A stretch of 64,000 nt of DNA from Cystobasidiopsis lactophilus (taxonomy: Eukaryota; Basidiomycota; Agaricostilbomycetes; Agaricostilbales; Chionosphaeraceae), in the NCBI GenBank assembly GCA_001599975.1, contig BCIO01000003.1, forward strand, positions 3,349,727 to 3,413,726. The letters are read 5' to 3'. The first letter of the stretch is position 1, and each line of letters opens with the position of its first letter. Positions 1-10,819 of this stretch are shown here, piece after piece. The position numbers were made by a program, and so were the translations under genes. The notes under the pieces are model-generated. The model had not been told where the DNA came from and searched no databases. It worked only from the letters and a program-made list of their open reading frames with translations.

Positions 1-572
1 CCTTGGGTGCAGGCCATTTACCAGCTTGCCTGGATTCGGGTCGCCGCTCGACATCGCTCTTTTCGACGGGAGACTCAGCGCTCGGCGCAGCAGGCACAAT
101 AATGCAGGTCTAGAATGAAAGCAGGCCAGGGTGCAGACAAGGGACGTGGCAGGTTGGAGTCAAGAGTTAATTTTGAGCTCGGAGACAAATTTGGGTCGCG
201 CGGTGGCGACATCATTTTATCTCGGCATAAGCAGGTGGACTCAGCGCTTGGCAGCAGCATGACCATGGACTTGAAATGGACATCTATTTCGAGCAAGGCG
301 CCCAAAGACGAACTCCAAAGCAGGCTCAGCCTGCTGAGGGTGGCGACTGAAGTCACGATGTCCCAGATGAGCACAAAGCCCGTCCGTCTTCACGTCTTTG
401 TCTGGCGCAATTGGCGGTCTCAGAGATCCGATAATGAACCTCAAGTCTTCGTCCGACCGCCACCCGGCCCTTCAACTTCAAATAAGTTAAACGCCCTCAG
501 CCGTCCGACATCTCTCACTTCTCGCCGACCAACTTGCCTTTCATCATTGCGCTCTCAAAGAGCGCCAAGAAG
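1..572. other. Upstream region, no gene recognised
   Basis: Short overlapping open frames exist on both strands, but none has recognisable protein features or a convincing spliced continuation. The last part is pyrimidine-rich and probably is the promoter and leader of the amine oxidase that follows. Confidence 0.4.
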
Positions 573-2170
573 ATGACTGACACGCTGGTCATCGGCGCTG
601 GCATCTCTGGCCTCTGGACAGCGTTTGCACTTTCGAGCGCCGGCCTCAAAGTCGGCCTGGTTGAAGCCCGAGGGCGCGTAGGCGGCCGCTTGCACACCCT
701 TCGGACGGATCACATCGATGGAATTGATCTAGGCGGTTCTTTTGTCCATGGCATCGAAGGCAACCCGCTCTACGCCATCACCCAAAAGCTCAATTTGCCG
801 CTTTGCTTCCCGATGGAGGCCAGGAGCCCGCCCGTGATCTACCAAAAGGGCTCCAGGATGGACTCTGAACTGGCAATGAAGCTCTATCAGAACCTATTTG
901 TGGCCTACTTTGACGCGGCGAGAGAATACGCGCAACGGGAAGTGACGCCCGCCGTGCAAGAGTCCTTGGAAGACTACCTTTACTCCTCCGCCTCGCCTCT
1001 GTTTGCTGGGCTCAAAGAAGAGGAGACTCATTTTGCTAGGAGAATGACCAAGTCGCTTTCCGGCTGGTCAGGAGCGGACAACGACCAGGTGTCGCTCAAG
1101 TACTGGGGCTTTGAGGAAGAGTATCGAGGGAAGGACGGCATTGTTACATTGGGGTATGATAACTTGACGAACTGGCTAAGGAATCGGTTGGAAGAGAAGG
1201 GGGTGTCGATTGCTTTGGGGGAAGAGGTGATCGCATTGGAGGACGACGAGGAAGGCGAGCAGATCAAGGTCACCACTAGAGCAGCTGGGACACAAACAGA
1301 GAAGACTCACTTGGCGAAAACGTGTGTGGCCACCTTTCCACTTGGAGTACTGAAACGCAACCCGCCGGCATTCACCCCGCCCTTGCCAAAGGTGCGGATT
1401 CAAGCCATCTTAGAATGCTAATACTAATGGATCCACAGAGACGAACCACGTCGATAGAGAAGCTTGGCTTTGGCCTACTCAACAAGATCGTTGTCAGCTA
1501 TCCATCGGCATGGTGGGCCGATCCGATTTCGTGGTCCTTTTTACTCCTCGATCCGGCCGACTGTGGCTCCATGCCTACCCTCGCATCAGCTGCACTATCA
1601 CTCCAATCTCTCAATGCCTATAACGGGTCGTCCAGCTTGGTCCTCTTCGGCGGCGCTTCCATTGGCATGGATTACGAATCTCGGACGGACGACGAGGTCG
1701 CTTCTTGGGTCCACCACGTCTTATCAAAGTACCTTCCAGCAAAACCCAATCTTGGAGAGGTGCCCAGACCGTCACAAGTCTGGCGGACCAGCTGGCGGCA
1801 AGACAAATTTGCCGGTGGCGCCTACGCTTTCATTCCCACATCGGCAGATGCAGCGACGGCGGCTTCCCCGTTGGACGTAAGCTCGCTGTGCTGGTTGTTT
1901 TGATCAACAGCTGACAACCTTGGACGCAGATGATTGAGCTGGCCAAGCCTCTATGGGACGACCGACTGGGATTCGCTGTGAGTTCGAATTTGAGTGAAGC
2001 TGTGACTAGACTAAAGGCTACATCAGGGAGAGGCCACGACACCAGATCACTACGCCACTGTTCATGGAGCACTGTTGACCGGGCAAAGGGAGGCAGAACG
2101 GGTGGCGGCAAAGCTATTTGGTGATGGCCGGACGGTCCCTTCCCTCCGTGAGCTTATAGAGACCATGTAG
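573..2170 (+). CDS. Flavin-containing polyamine/amine oxidase
   Basis: FAD-dependent oxidase of the polyamine oxidase/monoamine oxidase superfamily, expected to oxidise spermine-type polyamines or similar amines to an aldehyde and H2O2. The N-terminus carries the Rossmann dinucleotide fold (VIGAGISGLWTAFALSSAG), followed by the acidic and arginine signature EARGRVGGR and by GSFVHG, which contacts the flavin. The C-terminus has the FAD-closing block TPDHYATVHGAL. At least three introns are needed: 1392-1438 (with a TACTAAT-like branch site), about 1878-1929 and about 1979-2027. After splicing the frame runs to TAG at 2168-2170, giving about 480 residues, normal for the family. I chose the ATG at 573 because the Rossmann strand begins right after it; an upstream in-frame ATG at 534 would add 13 residues. 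Substrate and organelle (cytosol or peroxisome) are not decided; no clear SKL-type C-terminus is seen. Confidence 0.85.
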
Positions 2171-2950
2171 ATGCACCAGTCACTTGTGAACAATTGAACG
2201 TCACTTTGCTGAAAGATGCGCCAGACGCCAACCAAGGTTCACAGCCCCTGAGCATTCGCCGCCACCAAACCTTCCGCCCTCAATCTTGCTCTCGAACCAA
2301 CGTTAGGCCTTGTACATACTTCCTTGCGCAACGATGAGTATTTGCCGCCGTGTCTTGGTTGGGGGCCTAGATGCTCTGCATGCTTCGGGTTATGCTCCGG
2401 TGCCCACGGATTTCTGCCTCAAAAACATTGCAGCAGTCACCAGTCGCGCTGCTAACAACCGGAGGATCTCGGCAGTCCGTCAGGACCAGGTTACATATTG
2501 CGTTCTGCCCTGCGTATTGCAAATCGCTGCCAAGCTCTGCTGGACCGACGTGGCCCCAACTTGGAAACCACTGTTGTTCGCTCACTCATCAGACTATGGA
2601 TCTTTCTGCGCTAGGTCTGGTCGCATCTGCTATGCCGAACTTCATCGATTTCGAGATGCCAGAAGATTTTCGAGGAGCAATGCTGTTATCGATGGCATCA
2701 GCTTGCAACGTCGATTCGAAGAAGGTTTTGCCTCGGAGCAGGCTGCGGTCCGTTGAAGGCGCCTGTCGCTCAATGAACAGTGACAACCACATCACCGACA
2801 ACGACATCGAGTTACTCATTTGGACATATCGGACCTGATAGCCGAGAGCGTCTCCGTGACGGACAACTTCAGCAACAGTAAACTTACGTTTCCCCTTTCG
2901 CCGCTGGCTCGCTTTCTTTTGTTCCGTCGCCACCTCCATACGCTTGAAAA
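2171..2950. other. Intergenic region with an unassigned ORF
   Basis: An open frame on the plus strand (2371-2838, 155 codons) begins with an arginine-, serine- and leucine-rich stretch that resembles a mitochondrial presequence, but nothing downstream is recognisable. Another frame from 2334 overlaps it. The pyrimidine-rich stretch 2880-2945 is probably the leader of the kinase gene. I do not call a gene here. Confidence 0.3.
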
Positions 2951-4448
2951 ATGGCGACTGCAACACTACCAGCCCCAAAAATTCAAACCGAGGTCCCCTA
3001 CAAGCGGCATATCTTCACTTTGGCTGACTTGAAGCAAATCGGTCTCAGAGCTTGGAAGGAGGAGACCCAGTTCTCGCACGCTTGGCGAGATATCTGGACT
3101 CCGCTGGAGCCTTTCTTCTCTCAACATGGCCTCACACTGTGGAGCTTCCCGGACGACGACACTTGGCAGCACGTTGAACCTCCGACCAAAATCTTGCGTG
3201 CTCCCGATGGCTACACTTTTCTCCGAACGGGCGACATCGTGTCCTTCGAGCAGCAGCTGCAGTCCGGTTCCGTCACTTACGCAACAGACTCGCTGGGGCA
3301 CTGGGTGGCAATACGTCTGATTGTGAAAGGCAACGAGGGACGTGAAGAGCTGCAGGTCTTGAAGCGCATTGCTACAGGCGCATTGGCTATGAACCCTGCC
3401 AACCATTCTCTCCCTATGGTGCAAACGCTTCAGTTTGACGATATGACGTTTGGCGTGTTCCCCATGCTGGCTCCGATGTACCTGGCACCCAAGCGTGGGA
3501 GAGAAATTCTGATGTTCGCTCAGCAGATGCTGGAGGTAAAGGCTTTCACTCAATACAGCCTTCAGAGATCCCATGTGAAGCTAGCACATTACAGGGCGTT
3601 GCCTTCTTGCACGAGAACCGAGTGGCCCACTTTGTAAGCGAATCTCCCGGCCATGAAGACCGAAATGCCTCACGCAAGCTGGGTGTGCTCCAAGGACTTG
3701 GCTGGAGGCAACATCCTGGTTAATTATGCCACTACGATTCCGATTACCGGACCAAACTCGGAGCATTTTTACAGCAGCTTCCCTTGCAGGTGGGCCGCAG
3801 CAACCTCCTCGTCCATCGCAAAGCCAGAACTGAGACCCGCGGCGACAGATTCGCTTTCATCGATTTTGAATACGCTGTGTGCTTTGGCATGGATGTTCCC
3901 CCAGAGGAGTGCAGGGTGTCGGGATTGCCATTTCGCCGACACGACGATGACACGAAATTGGAAAACATCATGCGGCCTGTTGCGCCGGAGATGCTGACCG
4001 ATCTGCCTTATGATGCGTTTGCCGCCGAGGTCTATCAAGTGAGGTTTGACTTGGGCAGCTTGACATTTGAACTGACCAACAACGCACGTAGATTGGTGCC
4101 CAGCTCTACGCTTACATGGTAGGACTCATACTCGTCGTTGTTGGTACAAAACTGATATGCGTACCCAAGGCGCTTGCCGAAGATATACCACTTTTTGGCC
4201 AGCTAATCCGAGCCATGTTGCTCGACTCGCCGGCTCGCCGCCCTTCCGCTCGCGTGGCTTTACAGTACATCTCGCATATCTTTGCCCATCTTCCCACCCC
4301 CCTGGCCAGCAAAATCTACCTCGTCGGAGAAGAGCTTATCTCACACATTGGCAATGACCATCCGAACAAGGCCTTGACTGGCAGCTCAGAGCCCTTGGGC
4401 ATCAAGGAGTCACACAATTCGACCAGCCACACTGATCTGGAATCCTGA
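2951..4448 (+). CDS. Atypical fungal protein kinase-like protein
   Basis: Protein with a kinase-like C-terminal lobe. The catalytic loop is assembled over introns as VAHFDLAGGNIL, which keeps the H-x-D and N of HRD...N but has Phe for Arg. The metal-binding loop reads FAFIDFEYAV (DFE instead of DFG), and an APE-like motif RPVAPEM follows. This combination resembles the fungal FunK1-type and related basidiomycete kinases, from general knowledge of those families. The glycine-rich N-lobe is weak, with no clear GxGxxG. Introns: about 3536-3594, 3634-3694, 3719 to 3774 or 3789 (two possible acceptors), about 4039-4091 and 4119-4169. The last exon ends at TGA 4446-4448. Substrate is unknown; a pseudokinase cannot be excluded. 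Confidence 0.7.
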
Positions 4449-4768
4449 AAAACATCCCATACGAACGAAGAGCGGCTATCGACAAGCGGAGACGAAAAAG
4501 GAAGCCCGGTTCTTTGCGATACTGCAACGTGATATCAATCGGCGCCATAGTATGATGCCCACCATGTCTCTGCCTTCAAAAGACCCTTTATACCCTTTTG
4601 TGCTGTACGAAGATCTAGTTCGTGGGAGAGAAGAAAGCCCCTCCCCTTGAAGTGCCTTTGAAATATGCCTCGGGACATTCTTTGGGTGTAGGTGGCTCGG
4701 TGATTTCATCATCGCTGTACATAGAACTTTCTCGGGAAACGTCTTTGCGGACAAGGGCAGAACAAAAC
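4449..4768. other. Convergent intergenic region
   Basis: Lies between the 3' ends of the kinase gene (+) and the next gene (-). It probably holds both 3' untranslated regions and polyadenylation signals. No coding feature is seen. Confidence 0.5.
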
Positions 4769-5624
4769 CTACACAGGTTCTAGACGGGCCTTGGGGATCA
4801 AGAGGTACTTGTCGGGCCCACCACGTCGCTTGAAGCCAAGGTTCAAATACGGTTCGCCGAATTGGACGGTTGTGTTGCTATTGGGGAGCCGCATGCCGAT
4901 GCGAGTGGTATCTTTGACACGAAAGCGGTTACCAAAACTCGGCGACTCTCCCTCAGCCTGCAGTAATTTAAGTGACCAGAGGCACCCGACGTTGCGCGAA
5001 AAACTGACTCTTAAAAATGCACCACTCAGCAGACCCAAGCTTCTGTTGCCGTAAGATGTCGAGGATGGCGGCCTAAGGTCGAAAGTAAGCGTCGGGACCA
5101 AGAGGTCGTTCTGATCATCAGCTGGGGGAGCGAATGATGACGTTGTATACAGAGAAGAAGTGGAGAATGGTGCTGCAGCTAAATCTGGGGCGGAAGTTGC
5201 ACTGAGGTAGGGTGCGTTGCCCAAGGTTCCGGTGGCGGGTGGCAAATCGGTAGAAAACGGGTTGGGCAAACCGCTGAAGGAGGAGGTGGACGGTAGGCCG
5301 TATGTGCTGCTGGAGGGTCTGTATGTCGACTGGAAAGAGGTGAAGCTTGAGCCCAGTGGCTCAAAATCGCCCTGCCTGACCGTAAAGACGTTGGGCACAA
5401 GGTAGCGTTAATTGTAGCGCACCTCGTGAGTCTTGCGGCTGGTCGATGAGTATCTGTATGCCATCGATGAACTGTCGCTACGCCACTGGCGTATGGCCGC
5501 CTCTGGCCAGGTGAGCTTCAAAGGAGCAGCTTTGGGGTCCGCAAAGGAGGGCGAGGAGGCGCCGCAACGTACTCAGTACTTCTGCGTTTAATATTTCGCG
5601 TGGCAATTGGAACAGAACAATCAT
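4769..5624 (-). CDS. Unrecognised Ser/Pro-rich protein
   Basis: I do not recognise the family. Reading inward on the minus strand, ATG at 5624 starts MIVLFQLPREILNAEVL. A 43-base intron leads to a short basic exon with LTWPEAAIRQWR, and a 51-base intron (5372-5422) to the last exon. That exon begins GDFEPLGSS, is rich in Ser, Thr, Pro and Tyr over about 90 residues, then becomes ordered-looking. The end contains LNLGFKRRGGPDKYLLIPKA and the stop at 4769. The order-disorder-order layout suggests a scaffold or regulatory protein, but that is inference. The first intron is short and the start is therefore uncertain. A weak echo of the C-terminal motif appears near 9090 on the other strand. Confidence 0.55.
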
Positions 5625-6549
5625 TAGAGCGGAGAACGCTCTGCTCTCGGCGAAGCGCTTAAATGGATGGCACGTCTGAACTCATACCGACCTGCAGCCG
5701 TCGCCATTCACTGTCAAAAAGCGTGGAGGACTTTGTGGTTCCTCTGAAAGCTGTGTGAAGCGCGAAGCATATGCTGGCAGTCTATACATACTTTGAAAAT
5801 GCGATTTTACAGGCGGGCGCATTTATGAAGGCACGTCTCCAAGCAATAGGAAAGGATAATGGGCCTATTTCGGCGCACCGGTCAAATTAAACTGAATGTC
5901 GTTCGGCTCGTTGGCTCTGATGGTGAGCTCGGTGACAAACTGAACGAAGCTCGTGCTTTGTGTCTGTAATATTATTTGCGGGCATGCGAGTTGGCATGAC
6001 TCAAAGCAAGCATACCGCCCGATCAAAGGAGCGAATATCCTTGTCCATATAATGAGAAGCGGCGCCGACAACCAATGCGCGAGCGAGGGCAGGGAAGGCC
6101 GCTGCACAGGAAGCGGCATGCCCGCCAGTTTAAGTAACTCTTTTCCCTTGTTTGCGCGATTCTCCAGCCATTCAGAGTCAGACTTCTGAGAGAAAGTGGC
6201 AGAGCAGTTGAAGAGAGTGAAACAGAGACGACAAGATTTCAATCAGAGGAGCGAGTGGCGGCAAGATCATTCTGCTGAGCAACCTACGCGGGACGCCTCC
6301 AAACAGTGGCAGTAGGTCTGTGGGACGTAAAATGCTCGACTAGGCACTTGGATACGCTCTTTGAGAGTGCAGGCAGACACAGGGGGATTACAAAAGAGCG
6401 CCTCGGAGTGAGAGGCGAGCGAGCTTCATTGACCCTTGAGTCGTGGGTATCAAAGCGAATGGTACTACAATGGCATTAAAGACTTTCAAGAGCCATAGCA
6501 CTTCCTACAAGCAAAACCCTTTGCTGTCCGCCGATTGCCTGCAGCCATA
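5625..6549. other. Intergenic region, no gene recognised
   Basis: About 0.9 kb between two minus-strand genes. It has only short frames without recognisable features and is AT-richer than its neighbours. It probably contains the promoter of the gene ending at 4769 and the 3' region of the gene ending at 6550. Confidence 0.45.
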
Positions 6550-7980
6550 TTAGCGTTGCTTCTTCAATCCTTGCCAGTTCCATTTAGGGACGCGGGGCTT
6601 CTCCCTGTATGCACGAGGATATTCCTGTTCGCTTGGCGCAGTCGTCATAGGCAGATTTCTGGGCAAGTCTGGATCAGATAGATAGGCGCCGCCCGACAAA
6701 ATGGGGACTAACACTCGTTCCAATTCATCCTTTGGCACATAGAGGAAGACATGCTCTATTATCGAGTCAATGGATCGAAAAGCAACAAGGTAGCAGTCAT
6801 CGCCGTCCTGTGGATCCTCGGTCGTGATGTCGCGGCACAACGCAATCGGTCACGAGAAAGGAACCTACCTTGTTCCTCTTGGTGGCCATTTGTCCTCGAG
6901 TGGCTTTCTTTCCCACAAATGGTGTGCCGACAACACGCAGATGATCCATCGTATCGTATGCGTAGGTGAACGGGACGGCCGACAATGCCTAGCCATTTGA
7001 GTTGGGTTGAGCTGCTCCATTCGCGCGGTGAAGAGCTCGGAGCACGCACAACTCTATTGATCCTTGGACTTTGAGCAGGAATAACACCCATACTGTCGCT
7101 CAGGGGCGGAAGGTCGGTCCAATGGTCAAAACTTCCTCCGCTGCCCGAGGAAAAAGTGGCGGCAGGGCGGGACTGGATGCGACTGAAGTTCATATGGTCG
7201 TCAAAGGAAAATCCCTTAAGGTCTGAGAGAGGCGGCAGTGGGCCGGCTGCATTGCTCGAGCCGGTGAACCCTTGTGCGAAAGGATCGGAAGCCGGGTCGC
7301 CGGCGCGTAGGCTGCTTGCAACGGGGCTTTTGGGGGATCGTAGATGGTTGCCATAAGGTTGAGACCAGTTGGAAAGCTCGCTCGCACAGACGCCTTCCGT
7401 CGACAAGGGAGGGTGAGAGACCGAGAACTGCGAGGTTGTCCGAGACGATGAAAAGGTCGTCATCGCAGGATCGAAAGCAGGAGTATTTGGGCTCCTCCTA
7501 GTTGGAGACCCAACATTGCTCCACTGGGGCGAGAAGGTGGTGGAAGTGGCGGCCCCGCCAAGGAAGGGTTTGAGGTCGTTGCTGGACCCGTACGATGGAG
7601 TGGGTGTTGACAAAAACGAAGCCGGAGACATAGTGTTTGATGACATGACGGTGTCGAAAATAGACGACCGAGAAAAAGAGGTCGGATCCATGACGGGAGT
7701 TGTAGTTGTAGGAAGGCGATAGTCATAGGTCGCGGATCCAGCATTGGAAACGGGTTGGTTAGAGTACTGAGACTGACCGGCGGACCCATCAAGAGATGCG
7801 AAGGAACTGTCCGGAGCAGCTTGACGCGCCGCAAGGGGTGAGGTTGCCGCCGAAAAAGCGAAGCTGCTCGAGTTGGGCACTCGAGGAGCGTCAGGCGTTT
7901 GAAAGAGCGAGGGCGTGGTGAACCCAGGAGGCAGAGCAAACGAAGATTGGTGTGGCTCTTGCAATGAGCTCAGGAAGCCC
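6550..7980 (-). CDS. Unrecognised Ser/Thr-rich disordered protein, 5' end unresolved
   Basis: No family recognised. The main exon (about 7980 down to about 7050) encodes roughly 310 residues of low-complexity sequence rich in Ser, Pro, Thr, Phe and Gly, likely intrinsically disordered. An intron of about 61 bases ends near 6990, leading to the ordered-looking segment VPFTYAYDTMDHLRVVGTPF. A second intron follows MATKRNK, and the last exon begins DGDDCYLVAF and ends LKKQR before the stop at 6550. No in-frame ATG lies upstream of 7980 before a stop, but a good acceptor (CACAG) sits there. One or more 5' exons must therefore exist further upstream; I could not find them. The ordered C-terminal part of about 120 residues is the best search query. 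Confidence 0.6.
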
Positions 7981-7999
7981 TGTGCACCGCATTTTTCTC

Positions 8000-9688
8000 A
8001 ATGCACGCCTACAGACGCAACGAGGAAGTGAGGACGGACCGAGGGTGATGGAAAGCTGTTTCCCGTTTGATGATGGGAAGCAGCCCCGCTAAGTGAAGTA
8101 GATTGGCCCCGGCGGGGTTCGTCCCAGCCTTTAGTAGGAAGGTGGCGTTAGCAAGTCGTCCTCAGGCTACGGTCCAGCTTATACTCCTGTCGTCGGAAGT
8201 GGCGGTTCAGCGAAGGCACATCACCACGCTTTGGAGAGCACGCACACTCGCTAGATTGTCATACATTGTGGAAAATCGACGAAGGGCGAATCGGAACTCT
8301 CGTAGATTGGGACCAAACAAAGGGGTCCGGGAGCAAGCGTGGTCGGACCAGGAAGGAAAACTAAAGTATAGCTTTTCAAAGGTCGAGCTATGCAACGTCG
8401 AGCCGTTATGACTAGCACGCAGCTGAGCGGTGGCACAGGCATCCAAACAACGGCACCTCACGTACCGTGCCTTCGCCCGAATCGGAAAGAGATAAGCGAT
8501 GAATTCTATGAATCACAAGACTATTTTACGCCACGGAACGCCAGGAGGATAACAGAGTTGGGCACAGGAGCTTGAAGATGAGCTGGGCAAACTCAGGCGC
8601 ATACCAAGCATGCTTCAGATCAGTCCTCGGGTTCATCCCTGCTTGACTCCTAGAGTCCACCGCGAGACAACAGAATCTCACACCATCGTGCAAATCGGAT
8701 CGTAAAGTCGGGAAGGGTTGAAGAACGCGGCAATGTTCGAGACAAGTCAGCCCAAACAAGCCGACAAGCCGACAAACAGAACAGCAAAACAGAGCGACAG
8801 GTCAAATGATACATGACCAGAGTGCTCTGCACGAACAACAGGTCACTGTAGCATTCAATAAACTGTAGACCACCAGACACGGATTGAATATGGTTTGGGA
8901 CCACAGCTAGGCCGTGTGACGCGGTGCTCGCCTCGCCTGCTGCTAATCTCGCATGAATCCCGGAGAAGCACTGAGCTGGGTGAGCAGGGCTGCTGTCGGC
9001 CAAACGAACAGCCGACGTCAAGTCAACCTGGCCACCACTTTGCATGGGGCGGTCTCTAGGTCACCATTCATACGTGTCGGTGCCGGCAATTGATCTTAAA
9101 CTGAATCTAAGACGTCGAGGTGAACCAGAGAGGTATTTGAAGATCGATACAGCCGTATCGACGGAGAGCGAAACGCGATTTGGGTGGCAAGTCTCTCATC
9201 CTGGCTCAGAACGACATCGCTTGGCGTCCAGGCTTTGGAAAGATGCTATAGAAGCCCGCAGAGAGCAAGACAGCAGCCTGCAAGGGCTTTCAAAGACTGC
9301 AACTCTTGCACCCATCAAACCCGACGCAGCGAAAAGGGCTCGGGCACGGCAGCAAGGCGGCGTGGCGTCAGCGGAGCATGCTCGGGGCCTAGATGAGCAT
9401 GCAATGGACGTATACCCAGCAGTTGACAGAGAACAAGTGGCGGCTGCTGCTGCTAGAGTTAACGACTTCGCTGTTCGGTCCAATGAGGACCTGCGTTGTC
9501 GCCTGGCTCGGGCCAGGATTTTGTCGGTGGGGAGAAGGCGAAGCTGAGGTGTACCGTGGCAAAGACCGTTGCAGAAGCAAGGCGGCCGAGCGAGGGCAAG
9601 GGGGCTGAGCTCCTCTCCCAAAGTCGGCCAAAAGCACAAGCTTCGAGCGCCTAGCCTGGCACCCTGCATTCACCAGACCAGACAAGAC
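8000..9688. other. Long intergenic region, possibly holding 5' exons
   Basis: Between the serine-rich gene (-) and the SNARE gene (+). It contains a 167-codon open frame on the plus strand (9044-9547) that is Ala/Arg-rich and not recognised, and shorter frames on both strands. Missing 5' exons of the minus-strand gene may lie here. A motif near 9090 (LNLRRRGEPERYLKI) weakly resembles the C-terminus of the protein encoded at 4769-5624. Confidence 0.35.
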
Positions 9689-10694
9689 GATGTCACTGAT
9701 CCATGCCGTCGTCTCCCGCGGGCCCGTCGTGCTTGCCGAGTCCTCGTCCAATGCTGGCTATTCGTCTGCGATTCAAGCCATCCTCTCGCGCATTCCGCCC
9801 AACGCCTCGAAGCTCACATACTCAGCTGATGAGCATCTGTTCCACTGTTAGCTCCTTGTCGCTGCTCCCGCTGTCACTGCCTGGTCTGACGTCTGCACTT
9901 CTGTTCAGACATACGCAATGCCGACTCGCTGACCGTACTCGTCATGGCGGACGACTCGCTGGGTCGGCGGCTGCCCTTCGCCTTTCTCAATGTATGCCTT
10001 GCCTGTATGTGTTTTAGTCTATCAAGCTGACTACCAAGCGCAGAGTCTCCTGCACGAGTTCACGAGCAACTATTCAAGAGACCAGGTGCGTTGCCTACGT
10101 GCACCTCTGCAACGAAGCCTAACCAAGCTGCACTGTCCCAGATCGCTGATGCACCTCCGTTCGGGCTGAATGAGTTCTCAGCAAGGATCGCGCAATTGAT
10201 GGTGTGTTCTAAACCTCCCTTCCATGCCCGGTAGCAGGAGAGCTCACACGGCTCATTCGTGGCCACCGCAGACCAAGTTCGAAGACTCGCCGCCCAACGA
10301 TGCCCTCCGAGACGCTCAGCAGGAGGTGGCCAACGTCAAAGACATTATGGTCAAGAACGTCGAGCAGATCCTGTCCCGCGGCGAGAGGCTCGACCTGCTC
10401 ATTGATAAGACGGACGACCTCTCCACCCAGGCCAGGGCCTTCAAGAAGCGCAGTGCGGCCATTCGGCGCCGGCAATGGTGGAAGAACACCAAGATGACTG
10501 CGTTGATGGGCTTTGTCATAGTGGTGCGCAAAACGCTTTCAAAAGCAATGCACGCTCCTCAAGTCGATTTGTTCGCACAGCTCCTCATCTACCTCCTCAT
10601 TGCGGCCAACTGCGGCATGGGTGAGTTTGTTCCGCTTTCGGCATTTGAAGCTTCTCATCAGACGCTTGCCACAGCTCTTCACTGCGGTCGTTGA
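9689..10694 (+). CDS. VAMP7/Nyv1-type longin R-SNARE
   Basis: Vesicle-associated R-SNARE, expected to drive vacuolar or late endosomal membrane fusion together with three Q-SNARE helices. The start MSLIHAVVSRGPVVLAE is a classical longin domain, followed by NASKLTYSADEHLFHYIRN across the first intron. The SNARE coil in the fifth exon contains the zero-layer arginine in VEQILSRGERLDLLIDKTDD. A basic/tryptophan linker (RRRQWWKNTK) precedes one C-terminal membrane helix (FVIVLLIYLLIAANCG). At least six introns are needed: after YF-like HLFHY, after FAFLN, after YSRDQ, after AQLM, inside the membrane helix and after NCGM. The last exon gives the short tail ALHCGR and TGA at 10692-10694. Length is about 220 residues, normal for VAMP7. 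The luminal tail with two cysteines is typical of the family. Confidence 0.92.
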
Positions 10695-10819
10695 GGCCCG
10701 GCTACCTTCTTCATTCTCTTGCATGGTCTTCTTTTTTGGGCTCAGCGACTGTATTTCATTTGATTCGTTGTAATTTGGGGATTGCTGCAAAACGATGTAG
10801 AGCATACGAGACTTGGCAG

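Noticed and set aside
9044-9547. Plus-strand open frame of 167 codons as a gene
   Set aside because: Ala/Arg-rich, no recognisable domain, no supporting splice structure. Mentioned only because of the weak C-terminal motif similarity.
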